A DNA stretch of 64,000 bases from Xanthomonas sp. Leaf148 (GCF_001423585.1 NZ_LMOP01000008.1:1749118-1813117), one strand, 5' to 3'; positions 47,110 through 57,227 are shown, counted from the stretch's first letter. Numbers and translations are program-made. Notes: generated by a model not told the origin, from the letters alone.

Positions 47110-47927
47110 GCCGTGCGCCAGACCGGATCGCTGCGCGTTTTGACGCCCTGCGTCAGGCCGGCCGCAAGGCGCTGATTCCCTTTATTACCGCCGGCGACCC
47201 ATCGCTGGAAGCCACCGTGCCGGTGATGCACGCGCTGGTGCGCGCCGGTGCCGACGTGATCGAACTGGGTGTGCCGTTCTCCGATCCGATGGCCGATGGC
47301 CCCACCATCCAGCGCAGTTCCGAGCGCGCGCTGGGGCGTGGCGCCGGCCTGGCCTACGTGCTGGAAGCGGTGCACGAATTCCGCCGCGAAGACGCCACCA
47401 CCCCGGTGGTGCTGATGGGCTACCTCAACCCGATCGAGATTCACGGCACACGGCGCTTCGCCGAAGCCGCCGTCGCTGCTGGTGTGGACGGCGTGCTGCT
47501 GGTCGATCTGCCTCCCGAAGAAGCGGCAGAAACCCGCGAAATCTTCACCGAGGTCGGGCTGGCACTGATCGCGCTGGCCTCGCCGACTACCAGCGAGCAA
47601 CGTCTGGACATGCTGTGCAGCACCGCGCAGGGCTATCTGTACTACGTCAGCTTTGCCGGCGTGACCGGCGCCTCCAACCTGCTCGATACCCACGCGGCCA
47701 GCGATCGCTTGCGCCAGTTGCGCCAGCGCGCCGGCGCACCAGTGGTGGCAGGATTCGGCATCAAGGATGCTGCCAGCGCCGCCGCGATGGCGGTCGATGC
47801 CGACGGTGTCGTGGTCGGCAGCGCGCTGGTCGCGGCCCTGTCCGAAGCCGAGGATGTGCGCAGCGCCCGCGAACGCGCCGAAGCCTTCCTGGCCCCGCTG
47901 CGGCAGGCGCTGGATCAGGCGCAGTGA
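47106..47927 (+). CDS. trpA: Tryptophan synthase alpha chain
   Basis: Cleaves indole-3-glycerol phosphate and channels indole to TrpB. 273 residues. The catalytic acids are Glu53 in VIELGVPFSDP and Asp64 in PMADGP; GYLNPI and the phosphate-binding GFGIKDAASA / GVVVGSALV loops are present. The start at 47106 overlaps the previous stop by four bases. Confidence 0.97.
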   Translation: MSRAPDRIAARFDALRQAGRKALIPFITAGDPSLEATVPVMHALVRAGADVIELGVPFSDPMADGPTIQRSSERALGRGAGLAYVLEAVHEFRREDATTPVVLMGYLNPIEIHGTRRFAEAAVAAGVDGVLLVDLPPEEAAETREIFTEVGLALIALASPTTSEQRLDMLCSTAQGYLYYVSFAGVTGASNLLDTHAASDRLRQLRQRAGAPVVAGFGIKDAASAAAMAVDADGVVVGSALVAALSEAEDVRSARERAEAFLAPLRQALDQAQ

Positions 47928-48227
47928 GGCACCTGCGCAGCAGGCCCGGTTAGCGCTCGCTGCGTGGGAAAGGCGGTGCGGCGTTAGTCCTTCTCCTGTG
48001 GGAAGGGGAGGGGAGGGGGTAGACGTCAAGCGGTGCGAGGCTGTGTTAGCGGAGGTTGCGTCAACCACCAGCCCGCAGCGCAGCGCCCAACAGCCATCTC
48101 CAGCAAGCCCCGCCAGAACCCCGGCCATCCGCCACTGCCCCGCGCGCTGCACCAGCCTGGGGCGCTGCGTTAGACTGTCGCCCCTCTGCGGCCCGCATCG
48201 CCGCCCTGCATGGATTGTCATAAACGC
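47928..48227. other. 300-bp spacer between trpA and accD
   Basis: No gene. Contains a weak hairpin/purine tract CCTTCTCCTGTGGGAAGGGG near 47991-48010, related to the element at 19163-19183, followed by GGGAGGGGGT. The accD promoter must be in the last part. Confidence 0.5.
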
Positions 48228-49112
<885 letters not shown>

Positions 49113-49188
49113 GGGCTGTGATGACGGCAGGGCTGAGGATCTGCGCCCGGACGTTCGCCAACGGCGCGCGCTACCGGGTGGCTGCGCT

Positions 49189-50538
49189 GTGAGCGCCCGC
49201 AAATATTTCGGCACCGACGGCATCCGCGGTCGGGTCGGGCAGGGCGTCATTTCTGCCGACTTCGTGCTGCGTCTGGGCAATGCGCTCGGGCGCGTGCTGA
49301 CGCAAGGGCGCAGCAAGCGTCCGTTGGTGTTGATCGGCAAGGACACCCGTATTTCCGGCTATATGTTCGAAGCGGCGCTGGAAGCCGGCCTGGTCGCTGC
49401 AGGCGCCGATGTGCAGATGATTGGCCCGATGCCGACGCCCGCCATCGCGTTCTTGACCAGCACCTTGCGCGCCGATGCCGGCGTGGTCATCAGCGCCTCG
49501 CACAACCCGCATTACGACAACGGCATCAAGTTCTTCTCCGCCGAGGGCGAAAAGCTCGATGACGCCACCGAAGCGGCGATCGAAGCCGCGCTGGACGAGC
49601 CGTTCCACACCGTGGAATCCGAGCGCCTGGGCAAGGCGATTCGCACCCGCGATGCGATCGGCCGTTACATCGAATTCTGCAAGGCCAGCGTGGCGCGCGG
49701 CTTCACTCTGCAGGGCCTGAAAATGGTGCTGGATTGCGCGCACGGTGCCACGTATCACATCGCGCCGATGCTGTTCCGCGAGCTGGGTGCCGAGGTGGTG
49801 GTGATCGGTGCGGCGCCGGACGGGCTCAACATCAACGATGGCGTTGGCTCGACGCATATCGACAATCTTGCCGCCAAGGTGCGCGAGAGCGGCGCGCATC
49901 TGGGCATCGCCTTCGATGGCGATGGCGATCGCGTGCTGATGGCCGACGACCAGGGCAACCCGGTCGATGGCGACGATCTGCTGTATCTCCTGGCGCGCTC
50001 GTGGCAGGCCAGCGGCCGGCTCACCGGCACCGTGGTCGGCACCTTGATGACCAATTACGGCCTGGAGCCGGCACTGGCCGCGCTGCGGATTCCGTTCCAG
50101 CGCGCAAAGGTGGGCGACCGCTACGTGCATCAGGCGCTGGTCGAAGGCGGCGGCACGCTGGGTGGAGAGACCTCCGGCCATTTGCTGTGCCTGGACCGCG
50201 CCAGCACCGGCGATGGCATCGTCAGCGCGCTGCAGGTGCTCGAAGCGCTGGGCCGCGATGGGCACAGCCTTCGTCAAGCGCTGAGCGGCCTGGCCAAGGT
50301 GCCGCAAAAGACCGTGAATGTGCGTCTGGAGGGTGGCGCGGCCAAGGCCATCGTCGAAGCGCCCGGCGTGCAGCAGGCGCTGCAGCAGGCGCAAGCCGCC
50401 GTGCAAGGCCGCGGACGTGCGTTCCTGCGTCCGTCCGGCACCGAGCCTGTGGTGCGCGTGACCGTGGAAGCCGACGACGCCGGCCTGATGCAGGACACGC
50501 TCGATCGGCTCTCCGGAGCGGTGCGTGACGCGGCGTGA
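49189..50538 (+). CDS. glmM: Phosphoglucosamine mutase
   Basis: Converts glucosamine-6-phosphate to glucosamine-1-phosphate for UDP-GlcNAc, hence peptidoglycan and LPS. 449 residues from a GTG start. The phosphoserine is Ser104 in [13 protein letters not shown], the metal loop is [12 protein letters not shown], and the sugar/phosphate loops are GGETSGHL and [11 protein letters not shown]. The GTG overlaps the stop of a 23-codon open frame ([20 protein letters not shown]...) that starts at 49121; whether that is translated is unknown. Confidence 0.97.
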   Translation: MSARKYFGTDGIRGRVGQGVISADFVLRLGNALGRVLTQGRSKRPLVLIGKDTRISGYMFEAALEAGLVAAGADVQMIGPMPTPAIAFLTSTLRADAGVVISASHNPHYDNGIKFFSAEGEKLDDATEAAIEAALDEPFHTVESERLGKAIRTRDAIGRYIEFCKASVARGFTLQGLKMVLDCAHGATYHIAPMLFRELGAEVVVIGAAPDGLNINDGVGSTHIDNLAAKVRESGAHLGIAFDGDGDRVLMADDQGNPVDGDDLLYLLARSWQASGRLTGTVVGTLMTNYGLEPALAALRIPFQRAKVGDRYVHQALVEGGGTLGGETSGHLLCLDRASTGDGIVSALQVLEALGRDGHSLRQALSGLAKVPQKTVNVRLEGGAAKAIVEAPGVQQALQQAQAAVQGRGRAFLRPSGTEPVVRVTVEADDAGLMQDTLDRLSGAVRDAA

Positions 50539-50614
50539 GTCGCTGATCATTGGCGTTTGCGTGGTCTTCGCCAAGGCCGCAACGTTCTATGTGTTGTATC
50601 GCCTGCTGTCCTGA
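50525..50614 (+). CDS. Possible small membrane protein overlapping glmM (29 aa)
   Basis: GTG-started frame [20 protein letters not shown] followed by [10 protein letters not shown] basic N-terminus and one hydrophobic helix of about 20 residues look like a genuine single-pass mini-protein. It overlaps the last 14 bases of glmM in another frame. Support is compositional only. Confidence 0.3.
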   Translation: MTRRESLIIGVCVVFAKAATFYVLYRLLS

Positions 50615-50661
50615 GCGGCAGGCGTCCTCCCGACTTTTCGACTTCGACTGCAGATATCCGT

Positions 50662-51600
50662 ATGAGCGCGCGCATCCCCACCCTGGACATCACCCGTTTC
50701 GATACCGATCGCGACGCTTTCGTCGCCGAGCTCGGTGCGGCCTACCGCCAATGGGGCTTTGCCGGCATCCGCAATCACGGCATCGCGCAGACCGAGATCG
50801 ACGCGGCCTACGACGTGTTCAAGGCATTCTTCGCCTTGCCCGAAGAGGTCAAGCGCCGCTATCACGTGCCGGGCAGTGGCGGCGCACGTGGTTACACCGC
50901 GTTTGGCGTGGAAACCGCCAAGGACTCCAAGCACTTCGATCTGAAGGAGTTCTGGCACATCGGCCGCGAGATTCCGGACGATTCGCCGTACCGCGAGGTG
51001 ATGGCGCCGAACCTGTGGCCGGAAGAAGTGCCCGGATTCCGTGAGCGCGGCTACCAGCTGTATCAGCAGCTCGACCAGCTGGGCTCGCGCGTGCTCGCAG
51101 CACTGGCGCTGCACATCGGCCTGCCGCAGGACTATTTCGTCGACAAGACCAACAACGGCAATTCGATCCTGCGCCCGATCCATTACCCGCCGATCACCAG
51201 CGACGACATTCCCAATGTGCGCGCCGGTGCGCATGGCGATATCAACTTCATCACTTTGCTGGTCGGTGCGAGCGCGGCCGGTCTGGAAGTGCGTTCCAAC
51301 GACGGCGAGTGGGTGCCGTTCACCGCCGACGCCGACACCATCGTGGTCAATATCGGCGACATGCTGCAGCGCCTGACCAACCATGTGTATCCGTCCACGA
51401 TTCACCGCGTGGTGAACCCGCCGGGCGAAGCGGCGCGCAAGCCGCGCTATTCGGTGCCGTTCTTCCTGCATCCGAATCCGGACTTTTTGATCGACGTGCT
51501 GCCCTCGTGCATCAGTGCCGACAACCCCAGTCGCTACCTTGAGCCGATCACCGCACACGGGTTTCTGGAAGAGCGCCTGCGCGAGATCAAGCTGAAGTAA
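50662..51600 (+). CDS. 2-oxoglutarate/Fe(II)-dependent oxygenase, isopenicillin N synthase-like
   Basis: A 312-residue non-heme iron enzyme. The N-terminal DIOX_N region is followed by the iron triad H191-x-D193 in GAHGDINFITLL and H248 in STIHRV, and the 2-oxoglutarate-binding Arg262-x-Ser264 in RYSVPFF. It belongs to the plant-like/bacterial IPNS superfamily; relatives act on small molecules, but the substrate cannot be read from the sequence. ATG at 50662 chosen because it abuts the domain. Stands alone between glmM and the cupredoxin operon. Confidence 0.9.
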   Translation: MSARIPTLDITRFDTDRDAFVAELGAAYRQWGFAGIRNHGIAQTEIDAAYDVFKAFFALPEEVKRRYHVPGSGGARGYTAFGVETAKDSKHFDLKEFWHIGREIPDDSPYREVMAPNLWPEEVPGFRERGYQLYQQLDQLGSRVLAALALHIGLPQDYFVDKTNNGNSILRPIHYPPITSDDIPNVRAGAHGDINFITLLVGASAAGLEVRSNDGEWVPFTADADTIVVNIGDMLQRLTNHVYPSTIHRVVNPPGEAARKPRYSVPFFLHPNPDFLIDVLPSCISADNPSRYLEPITAHGFLEERLREIKLK

Positions 51601-51851
51601 CTCGACAGAGAGGTCGACTGTTGGCGCTGTTGGTTTTTTCTGCGCCAGGTGCGCAATGCGTTGCCGATAACTCACGCAGCGAATGGCTGCGTCCGCAACA
51701 TGCGCCATGACAGGTGCCACACTTCTATTCATAAAATTCCGCTCGTGTCTGGTTAAAGCTTGCGTTCACCCGCGCCGATAACTCAGTCTGATCGCTAGCG
51801 CGACGTCGGATTCGCCTGGCGCCCGCTGCCGATTGCACGAGGTAGGGGCGC

Positions 51852-52541
51852 ATGCGGATGCCGTGGTTCAAACAATTAGGTGCGATGTCGTTGCTTGCGC
51901 TGTCTGGCGCGATGGCACCGGCTGCAGCAACGCCGGTGAGCGTGACCGTGACCGATGCCAACGGTGTCCTGGTCGATGCGGTGGTCAGTCTGGAACTGCC
52001 GCGGCCCGCCGCAGCGAGCGCGGGCAAGATGCTGGAGATGGATCAGGTCAATTCGCAATTCGTGCCGGCGGTCTTGGCGGTGCGTACCGGCACCTCGGTA
52101 CGGTTTCCGAACAACGATCAGATCCGTCACCAGGTCTATTCGTTCTCGCCCGCCAAACGCTTCGAATTGCCGCTGTTTCAGGGCACTACCGCCGCGCCGG
52201 TGCGGTTCGATCAGGCCGGTCTGGTTACTGTGGGCTGCAACATCCATGACTGGATGCTGGGCTATATCGTGGTGCTGGAGACGCCGTATTTCGGCAAGAC
52301 CGGCAGCGATGGTCGCGTGCAGCTCGATGCCCCGGCAGGAACCTACACGCTGCGCGTCTGGCATCCACGCATCAAGGGCGCAGCAGTGGGCGAGCCGCTG
52401 GTGATTGCGCGCGACGCAGTGCAACGCAAGGTCACCTTGCAGACCACTGGCGCCGCTCCGGCGGTGGCGCCGCCGGACGAGCGCATGCGCGCGCTGCAGG
52501 ACAAGTTCCGCAGCGCCGCCCCCAAGAAGCCGCACCCATGA
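51852..52541 (+). CDS. Exported cupredoxin-like copper protein (methylamine-utilization type)
   Basis: A 229-residue protein with a signal peptide (MSLLALSGAMAPAAA). A plastocyanin-like fold holds a full type 1 copper site: H93 in NNDQIRHQVYS, then C129, H132 and M135 in VGCNIHDWMLGYI. A second, carboxypeptidase-regulatory-like beta domain follows (YFGKTGSDGRVQLDAPAGTYTLRVWHPR). The C-terminus is Ala/Pro/Lys-rich. An ATG two codons later, with GGGG nine bases upstream, is an equally good start. First gene of a four-gene operon; overlaps the GGDEF-EAL gene by four bases. Likely an electron carrier or redox/copper sensor in the periplasm. Confidence 0.88.
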   Translation: MRMPWFKQLGAMSLLALSGAMAPAAATPVSVTVTDANGVLVDAVVSLELPRPAAASAGKMLEMDQVNSQFVPAVLAVRTGTSVRFPNNDQIRHQVYSFSPAKRFELPLFQGTTAAPVRFDQAGLVTVGCNIHDWMLGYIVVLETPYFGKTGSDGRVQLDAPAGTYTLRVWHPRIKGAAVGEPLVIARDAVQRKVTLQTTGAAPAVAPPDERMRALQDKFRSAAPKKPHP

Positions 52542-54904
52542 GGGCGATGCGCCTGCACACGCGCATCGCGGCTCTGCTGGTGCTGGTCGTGCTGGCCACG
52601 CAGGCGTTGACCTTCATCGCCGTGCAGCTGGCTACCGAGCGCAGCGTCAAGGCGCAATTGGGCGAAGAACTGCAGATCGGCGAACGCGTGTGGCAGCGCA
52701 TCAATCTGCGCCGTGATGAGCAATTGCTGCAATCGGCGTCGGTGCTGGCAGACGACTTCGGTTTTCGTGCCGCGGTGGCCAGCGGCGATGTGCCCACCAT
52801 GCAATCGGCGCTGCGCAACCATGCCGCGCGCATGTCTGCGCAGACCGCAGTGCTGCTTTCGCCGGATGGCGAATTTTTGACCGGGTTGGCCGACCTTCCG
52901 CAGGCCGAACAATTGCGTGCGGTGCAGGCGTTGTTGCAGCAGGCGCAGCGCGATGGACGCGCAGTCGGCGTGGTTGCCCTGGATCAACATATCGTGCGCC
53001 TGGCCGTGGTGCAGGTGCTGGCGCCCAGTCGCGTTGGCTGGATCGCGATCGGCAACGAATCCGGCGACGGCCTGGCACAGGACTTCCGCAGCACGACCGG
53101 ACTGGATGCCACGTTCTTTACCGATGGCCCACCGGTGCGCGTGCTGGCATCCACCCTGGAGCCGGCAGCGCGTCGCGAGTTTGCGCAACAGTTGCCTGCC
53201 GCCGAGCACACGCGGGCGGAAGCGATTCCGCTCAACCTGGGCGAATCACGCTACCTGGTCAAACTGCAATCGCTCCAGGGCGACAGCCACGTGCGGGTGG
53301 CCTTGCAGGCCTCGCTCGATCGCGCGGTCGCGCCCTATCGCACCCTCAAGTTGCGCATCCTGCTGCTGGCAGGTTTGGCGACCGCTGCAGCCTTGTGCGT
53401 GGCGATCGTTCTGGCGCGCAGTGTCAGCAAACCGGTCGCGCAACTGGTGCAGGCGGCGCGACGCATCCAGCGCGGCGATTATCAGACGGCGGTGGAGGTT
53501 CCGCCGGGTCGCGAACTCGCCGAACTGGCCGATAGCTTTGGGCGCATGCAGCATCAGATCGCCAGCCGCGAGCAACACATTCTGCATCAGGCGCGGCACG
53601 ACGCATTGACCGGGCTGCCCAATCGGGTCTGGTTGCTCGAACGCCTGAAAGAAGTGACCGCGCAGACAGTCGCCTCCGGCGGAACGGCGGCGGTATTGAT
53701 CCTGGATCTGGAGCGTTTCAAGGAACTCAACGACAGCCTTGGTCATGATTTCGCCGACCAGGTGCTGGTCGAGGCCGGCCGCAGGCTTGCAGAGGTGGTG
53801 CAGGAGCCGAACCTGGTCGGGCGGCTGGGCAGCGATGAGTTCATGGTGATCGTGGCGCACGCCGATGCGACCACCGTGCAGCAGGACGCACAACGCCTGC
53901 TGCTGCAACTGCGTCGCCCATTGGTGTTGCCGCAGGCACGCATCCAGCTCGAAGCCAGCATTGGCATCGCCCTGATTCCCGAGCATGGCGCAGACCCGGA
54001 CACCTTGTTACGCCGTGCCGACATCGCGCGACGGCAGGTGGACGATGCCGCCACCATCGGTGCCAGCGTCTATCGCATGGGGCAGGACGAACAGCATCTG
54101 CGACGGCTGCGCCTCACCGGCGATCTGCGCCAGGCTATCGGCGGTAACGAGCTGACCTTGCGCTTCCAACCCAAGATCTGCCTGCGCAGCGATCGCGTCG
54201 AACAGGTCGAAGTGCTGGTGCGTTGGCATCACCCGACGCTGGGTCCGATCGGACCCGACGAATTCATTCCGCTGGCTGAGCATTCCGGCGTCATCCATCC
54301 ATTGACCCGCTTCGTACTGGACGAGGCGCTGCGCTGTCAGGCGCACTGGCGCACGCAAGGGCTGGAGCTGGGCATGGCGATCAATCTATCGGCACTGGAT
54401 CTCTCCGATCCGGGGTTGCCCGATTACGTGCGTGCGCGGCTGGAACAGCATGCGGTGCCGGCGCAGTCGGTCACGCTGGAACTGACCGAAAGCGCCTTGA
54501 TGCGCGATGTCGAATCCGCGCTGCACATGCTGCATCAACTGCGTAGCGTCGGCGTGCGTCTGTCCATCGACGACTTCGGCACCGGCTATTCCTCGTTGGC
54601 CCAACTCAAGCGCATGCCGGTGAACGAATTGAAGATCGACAAGAGCTTCGTCATGCAGCTGGCCGAAGGCACCGACGATGCGTTCATCGTGCGCAGCACG
54701 ATCGATCTGGGGCATAACCTGGGCCTGAGCGTGATCGCCGAAGGCGTCGAGAACACCACTGCGCTCGGTCTGTTGCGCGGCTATGGTTGCGACATGGTGC
54801 AGGGCTATCTCTACGCACCGCCGCTGGAGCAAGCCCCCTTCGTGGCGTGGTGCATGCGCCAACTTGGAATGACCTCGCCCGCGCAGATGGGAGCGCAACG
54901 ATGA
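52538..54904 (+). CDS. Membrane GGDEF-EAL protein with periplasmic sensor and HAMP domain
   Basis: A 788-residue c-di-GMP enzyme. Helix 1 (about 9-31), a periplasmic sensor of roughly 240 residues, helix 2 (272-293), HAMP (294-345), GGDEF (about 355-515) and EAL (about 525-775). The GGDEF signature reads GSDEF at 431-435, a substitution tolerated in some active cyclases, and no RxxD I-site is obvious at its usual place. The EAL motif reads EVLVRW at 558-563, but the catalytic Glu, Asn616, Glu651, Asp678-Asp679 (DDFGTGYSS) and Lys702 are kept, so phosphodiesterase activity is likely. Coupled to both neighbours by 4-bp overlaps; the periplasmic sensor probably reads the cupredoxin or globin state. 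Confidence 0.93.
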   Translation: MRAMRLHTRIAALLVLVVLATQALTFIAVQLATERSVKAQLGEELQIGERVWQRINLRRDEQLLQSASVLADDFGFRAAVASGDVPTMQSALRNHAARMSAQTAVLLSPDGEFLTGLADLPQAEQLRAVQALLQQAQRDGRAVGVVALDQHIVRLAVVQVLAPSRVGWIAIGNESGDGLAQDFRSTTGLDATFFTDGPPVRVLASTLEPAARREFAQQLPAAEHTRAEAIPLNLGESRYLVKLQSLQGDSHVRVALQASLDRAVAPYRTLKLRILLLAGLATAAALCVAIVLARSVSKPVAQLVQAARRIQRGDYQTAVEVPPGRELAELADSFGRMQHQIASREQHILHQARHDALTGLPNRVWLLERLKEVTAQTVASGGTAAVLILDLERFKELNDSLGHDFADQVLVEAGRRLAEVVQEPNLVGRLGSDEFMVIVAHADATTVQQDAQRLLLQLRRPLVLPQARIQLEASIGIALIPEHGADPDTLLRRADIARRQVDDAATIGASVYRMGQDEQHLRRLRLTGDLRQAIGGNELTLRFQPKICLRSDRVEQVEVLVRWHHPTLGPIGPDEFIPLAEHSGVIHPLTRFVLDEALRCQAHWRTQGLELGMAINLSALDLSDPGLPDYVRARLEQHAVPAQSVTLELTESALMRDVESALHMLHQLRSVGVRLSIDDFGTGYSSLAQLKRMPVNELKIDKSFVMQLAEGTDDAFIVRSTIDLGHNLGLSVIAEGVENTTALGLLRGYGCDMVQGYLYAPPLEQAPFVAWCMRQLGMTSPAQMGAQR

Positions 54905-55773
54905 AGCATCGTCTCCGCGCTGCGCTCGCCTCTGCAGTGTGCGGTGTTGCGCTCATACCAGTGTTTGCGGTCGCCGGCGACGGGCGCCTGCTCGCTACCG
55001 GCGGCGTGTCGATGATCGAAGGCAGCAGCGGTGGCGGCATCGTGCCGTGGGCCACGTTGTCGGGGTATGGCACGCGCGACGAGCTCGGTACCGTGCTGTT
55101 CGCCACGCATGTGGACAGCGGCGATTATCGACTCGATGTACAAGGCGCCGCGCTGACGGTCGGCAACCGCCTGGAACTGTCGCTTGCGCGCCAGCGCCTG
55201 GACCTGGGCACCTTGCAGGATCGCCTGGCACTGCCGTGGAACGCGCTCGGTCAGGATGTCTTCGGCGCCAAGCTGCGCGTGTACGGCGATCTGGTCTACG
55301 GGCGCGCCCCGCAAGTCAGCGTCGGCGTGCAGTACAAGCGTCTGCGCGACGGCACGCTGCCATTGGCTATCGGTGCACGTGACGACCATGGCACCGATGT
55401 CTATGTCAGCGCCAGCAGGCTGCTGTTGCAGGGCGCTGGCGGCTATCAATTACTGCTCAACGGTACGCTGCGCGCGACCCGCGCCAATCAGACCGGTTTG
55501 CTCGGCTTCGGTGGCGATCGGCGCAACAGCTATCGACTGGTCGCTGAGGCCAGTGCTGCGGTCGTGCTGTCGCCGTCGTGGGTGGTTGGTGTGGAATATC
55601 GCGGCAAACCGGACAATCTGGGCTTTGCGCGCGAACAGGCCTGGGCCGACGGTTTTGTTGCCTGGTTCCCCAGCAAGCATGTGTCGTTGACCGCAGCCTG
55701 GGCCGATCTTGGCGACATCGCCACGCTGACCAACCAGCGCGGCCCGTATCTCTCCTTGCAGGTAGCGTTCTGA
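54901..55773 (+). CDS. DUF3034 family outer-membrane-like beta protein
   Basis: A 290-residue exported protein, signal peptide ending VFAVA (24), beginning GDGRLLATGGVSMIEGSSGGGIVPWATLSGYG, the DUF3034 hallmark. Alternating hydrophobic strands run to a C-terminal LSLQVAF with terminal Phe, consistent with an outer-membrane barrel of 10-14 strands. Function unknown. Translational overlaps on both sides (ATGA with the upstream gene, TGATG with the globin gene) tie it to the cupredoxin/c-di-GMP operon. Confidence 0.85.
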   Translation: MKHRLRAALASAVCGVALIPVFAVAGDGRLLATGGVSMIEGSSGGGIVPWATLSGYGTRDELGTVLFATHVDSGDYRLDVQGAALTVGNRLELSLARQRLDLGTLQDRLALPWNALGQDVFGAKLRVYGDLVYGRAPQVSVGVQYKRLRDGTLPLAIGARDDHGTDVYVSASRLLLQGAGGYQLLLNGTLRATRANQTGLLGFGGDRRNSYRLVAEASAAVVLSPSWVVGVEYRGKPDNLGFAREQAWADGFVAWFPSKHVSLTAAWADLGDIATLTNQRGPYLSLQVAF

Positions 55774-56198
55774 TGAATCGATGGCTGCGGTGGTCCCTGC
55801 TATGTGTGCTGAGCCTGAGTGCCTGCGCCACCACGCAGACGCCTCAAACGCTGTACGACGAACTTGGTGGCCAGGCCGGCATCGAGGCGCTGGTGGAAAC
55901 CATGTTGTCGCGCATTGCTGACGATCAACGCATCGTCGACAAATTCGCGCGGGTCAACATCGTCATGCTCAACGCGCGCCTGGTGCAGAAGTTCTGCCAT
56001 GTCGCCGATGGCCCGTGCCCGGATACCGCCAAATCGATGCAACAGGCGCATGCGCATCTGGCCATTCGCGAGGGCGATTTCAACGCCCTGGTCGAAGATC
56101 TCAACTGGGCAATGGATCAACAAAAGATCCCGCGCCGCACCCAGAATCGCCTATTGGCACGACTGGCCGCCATGCACGGCGAGATCGTCAATCACTAA
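55773..56198 (+). CDS. Group 1 truncated haemoglobin lipoprotein
   Basis: A 141-residue protein with lipobox LSAC (Cys18), unusual since truncated globins are normally cytoplasmic. The globin core runs from TLYDELGGQAGIEALVETMLSRIADDQRIVDKFARVN to the proximal His93 in MQQAHAHLAIREGDFNALVEDL, with helices G/H after it. The B10/E7 pocket positions differ from characterised members, so ligand properties are unpredictable. Shares one base with the DUF3034 stop. A membrane-anchored, periplasm-facing globin suggests O2 or NO binding coupled to the c-di-GMP protein. Confidence 0.9.
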   Translation: MNRWLRWSLLCVLSLSACATTQTPQTLYDELGGQAGIEALVETMLSRIADDQRIVDKFARVNIVMLNARLVQKFCHVADGPCPDTAKSMQQAHAHLAIREGDFNALVEDLNWAMDQQKIPRRTQNRLLARLAAMHGEIVNH

Positions 56199-56200
56199 GC

Positions 56201-56330
56201 GCTGCTAACAAAACGACTGTGCTCACCGCCACGCGGGCGCAGCCGGTGCTTGGTGCGGCAGGTGCCACGCGTAAACTCCGGTTCTGAGTGCGCCGCCCGC
56301 ACCCACCTGACGACTGCTCGCGACGTTTTG
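56201..56330 (+). repeat. Dispersed convergent-gap repeat, copy A
   Basis: Starts GCTGCTAACAAAACGACTGT, ends CTGCTCGCGACGTTTTG. Matches copy B over the full length (shared blocks GCGGGCGCAGCCG, CCACGCGTA, CCCACCTGACG). It fills the gap between the convergent globin and SDR genes. Confidence 0.8.
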
Positions 56331-56426
56331 TGAGCCGTTCTAAGTCCCGGAGTTGTAAGCCATGCGCAGTGCGCGCGTGCAGAGCCGATGCGCTGCGATG
56401 CACCTGCCAACGTACAGTAACGCGTT

Positions 56427-57227
56427 TCAATCCAGCGGCCTTACCCGATGCGAGCCGCGCGCCATCAGTCGCAGCGCAACCGAATGCGGCAGCAGGCGCA
56501 GTGCGGCATTGACCAGCCGATAGCGCCAGCCCGGCACCGCCAGCACCTGGCCACGCTCCAATGCGGCGATGCCGTACTCGGCAACTGCATCGGCCTGCAG
56601 CCAGGCCCAGCCGGGCAGGGTGGACATCGCCTCGCGGGTGCCGGTGACATCGTGGAATTCCGACCACGCAAAGCCCGGGCACAGCGCGCACACCTTCACT
56701 GCGCAATCGGCGTTTTCCAGCGCCAGCGACTCGCTGAAGCGCAACATGAAGCTCTTGCTGGCCGCATACAGCGTCTGCCCATCGGCACTGGGCGTGAGTG
56801 CGGCAAATGATGCGACGTTGAGAATGCGGCCCTGGCCACTGGCGCGGATCATCGGCAACAGCCGCCAGGTCAGCTCGCACACCGCGCCGATCATCACCTG
56901 CAGAAAGCGCGCATGCGTGGCCCAGTCGTTGTGCAGGTAGCGGCCCGGCACGCCGTAGCCGGCGTTGTTGACCAGCGTGCCTACCGTCCAGCCATTGCGC
57001 TGGATCTGCGTCACTAGCGCCTCGACCGCCGCAGGGTCGGCCAAGTCGGCCGGCAGCACCTCTACACGTACCTGCGTGCCCAGTTCGGCGGCCAGCGCCT
57101 GTAGTCGGTCCACCCGGCGTGCGGTCAGGATCAACGGCACGCCCCGTTTGGCGTACGCCCGCGCAATCTCGCGGCCGATCCCGCTGGAGGCGCCGGTTAT
57201 CAGCGCAAAGACAGGTGAAACGGACAT
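56427..57227 (-). CDS. Short-chain dehydrogenase/reductase (SDR)
   Basis: A 266-residue NAD(P)-dependent oxidoreductase of the classical SDR type: cofactor motif ITGASSGIGREIARAYAKRG, NNAG motif in LVNNAGYGVPGRY, catalytic Ser in LNVASFAALTP and YxxxK in YAASKSF. The YAASK placement fits DltE/YdfG-like SDRs acting on lipids or polyketides, with the family tail after 240. Substrate unknown. Divergent from tpiA. Confidence 0.88.
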   Translation of the reverse strand: MSVSPVFALITGASSGIGREIARAYAKRGVPLILTARRVDRLQALAAELGTQVRVEVLPADLADPAAVEALVTQIQRNGWTVGTLVNNAGYGVPGRYLHNDWATHARFLQVMIGAVCELTWRLLPMIRASGQGRILNVASFAALTPSADGQTLYAASKSFMLRFSESLALENADCAVKVCALCPGFAWSEFHDVTGTREAMSTLPGWAWLQADAVAEYGIAALERGQVLAVPGWRYRLVNAALRLLPHSVALRLMARGSHRVRPLD

